64,000 bases of DNA, from positions 5,392,501-5,456,500 of the forward strand of contig NZ_CP082362.1 in the NCBI RefSeq assembly GCF_020740535.1. The letters are read 5' to 3'. Position numbers and translations under genes: made by a program. Shown in pieces: positions 63,486 through 64,000 of the stretch; positions within the stretch are counted from its first letter, which is position 1; each line of letters opens with the position of its first letter. Source of the DNA: Streptomyces profundus (GTDB taxonomy: Bacteria; Actinomycetota; Actinomycetes; Streptomycetales; Streptomycetaceae). The notes beneath the pieces were generated by a model, which saw only the letters and a program-made list of their open reading frames with translations, was not told the DNA's origin and did no database searches.

Positions 63486-64000
63486 GTGGACGTACAGCGG
63501 AAACTCGACGAGATCGTCGCGACGGTCAGCAACGCCCGAGGCATGCCCATGTCGGCCTCCTGTGTGATCAACAGGGCCGAGTTGCTCACCGGTCTGGAAG
63601 AGGTGCGCGATGCGCTGCCCGGCTCCCTGGCGCAGGCCAGGGAGGTGCTCGGGGACCGCGAGCAGGTGGTCGCCGACGCGCGCGAGGAGGCCAGGCAGGT
63701 GGTGGAGGCCGCCCGGGCGGAGCGCTCCACGCTGGTCGACGGCACCGAGATCGTCCAGCAGGCCCAGTCCGAGGCGGCCCGCATCCTCGCGGAGGCGCGC
63801 GCCGCCGCCGACGAGATCAAGGTCGAGGCCGACGACTACGTCGACAGCAAGCTGGCCAACTTCGAAGTGGTCCTCGGCAAGACCATCGGCTCGGTCGACC
63901 GTGGTCGCACCAAGCTCCTCGGCCCCGAACGAGGCGACCCGGCCGAGCTGTTGCGGCAGGCGGACGCCTATGTCGAGGCCCAGTTCGGCGCCATCGAGGC
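63486..64000 (+). CDS. DivIVA-like/coiled-coil cell-division protein (runs off window end)
   Basis: GTG 63486, no stop by base 64000; at least 171 residues visible. MDVQRKLDEIVATVSNARGM, then an N-terminal segment and a long heptad-like coiled coil rich in Ala, Glu and Arg (AREVLGDREQVVADAREEAR, EAARILAEARAAADEIKVEA). It is the coiled-coil protein found after coaD in streptomycetes, annotated as a DivIVA-like cell-division initiation protein. TACAGT (63473-63478) lies 7 nt before the GTG with no ribosome-binding site, so it may be leaderless. Confidence 0.85.
   Translation, partial: MDVQRKLDEIVATVSNARGMPMSASCVINRAELLTGLEEVRDALPGSLAQAREVLGDREQVVADAREEARQVVEAARAERSTLVDGTEIVQQAQSEAARILAEARAAADEIKVEADDYVDSKLANFEVVLGKTIGSVDRGRTKLLGPERGDPAELLRQADAYVEAQFGAIE

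Overview
The window looks like chromosomal core DNA of a Streptomyces or close streptomycete relative. GC is very high, GTG starts are common, and there are conservons (roadblock/GTPase operons), a HupS-type histone-like protein, a zinc-ribbon L28, and what I found by eye to be only one in-frame TTA codon. From general knowledge, the gene order (ilvBNC-serA, proline catabolism, leuB-ilvE-cimA, acyl-CoA carboxylase, two conservons, gltX-tRNAs, ndgR-leuCD-hupS, gpsA-ddl-thiL, rpmB-recG-rsmD-coaD) matches the S. coelicolor SCO55xx region.

Layout. 1-4146: a cut-off LuxR-type regulator, a small unknown gene and a complete large ATP-binding LuxR (LAL) regulator. 4301-7630: a PQQ/sorbosone-dehydrogenase-like lipoprotein, an aldo/keto reductase and a 2-hydroxyacid dehydrogenase. 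7732-10632: a membrane PAS-GGDEF-degenerate-EAL protein with a TTA codon and a BldD-like box upstream. 10666-16299: ilv leader peptide and attenuator, ilvB-ilvN-ilvC, serA. 16369-19585: alcohol dehydrogenase, short-chain dehydrogenase and a GH6 cellulase behind a perfect CebR-type operator. 19754-23706: PucR regulator with divergent proline dehydrogenase and P5C dehydrogenase. 23923-28597: small ORF, leuB, ilvE, an Ile-codon leader peptide with terminator, cimA. 28767-30605: acyl-CoA carboxylase beta and epsilon subunits. 30687-31147: a MITE-like repeat touching the end of an unknown 75-residue gene. 31659-41789: two tandem conservons (cvnABCD twice) with blocks of nearly identical DNA. 41932-44608: FAH-family protein, gltX, tRNA-Gln and two tRNA-Glu. 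44696-50337: MerR/DUF4188 pair, ndgR-leuCD, hupS and small conserved genes. 50388-57265: cofC, acyltransferase-gpsA-ddl, DUF3515 lipoprotein, AsnC-domain protein, thiL, thiD, rpmB. 57487-64000: DAK2 protein, recG, DUF6227-like protein, rsmD-coaD and the start of a DivIVA-like coiled-coil gene.

Themes. Branched-chain amino acid synthesis is nearly complete (ilvBNC, ilvE, leuB, leuCD, cimA, plus NdgR). Two of its transcripts carry classical leader-peptide attenuators, and the leader codons (Ile/Leu/Val at ilvB, Ile-Ile-Ile at cimA) fit the products. Developmental control is suggested by the BldD-like box and TTA codon on the cyclic-di-GMP gene. The tandem conservons are the most striking structure: catalytic and adaptor parts look homogenised by gene conversion, while the disordered CvnA tails and the CvnC N-termini have diverged. 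Many genes have a TANNNT hexamer 6-8 nt before the start codon, which suggests leaderless mRNAs.
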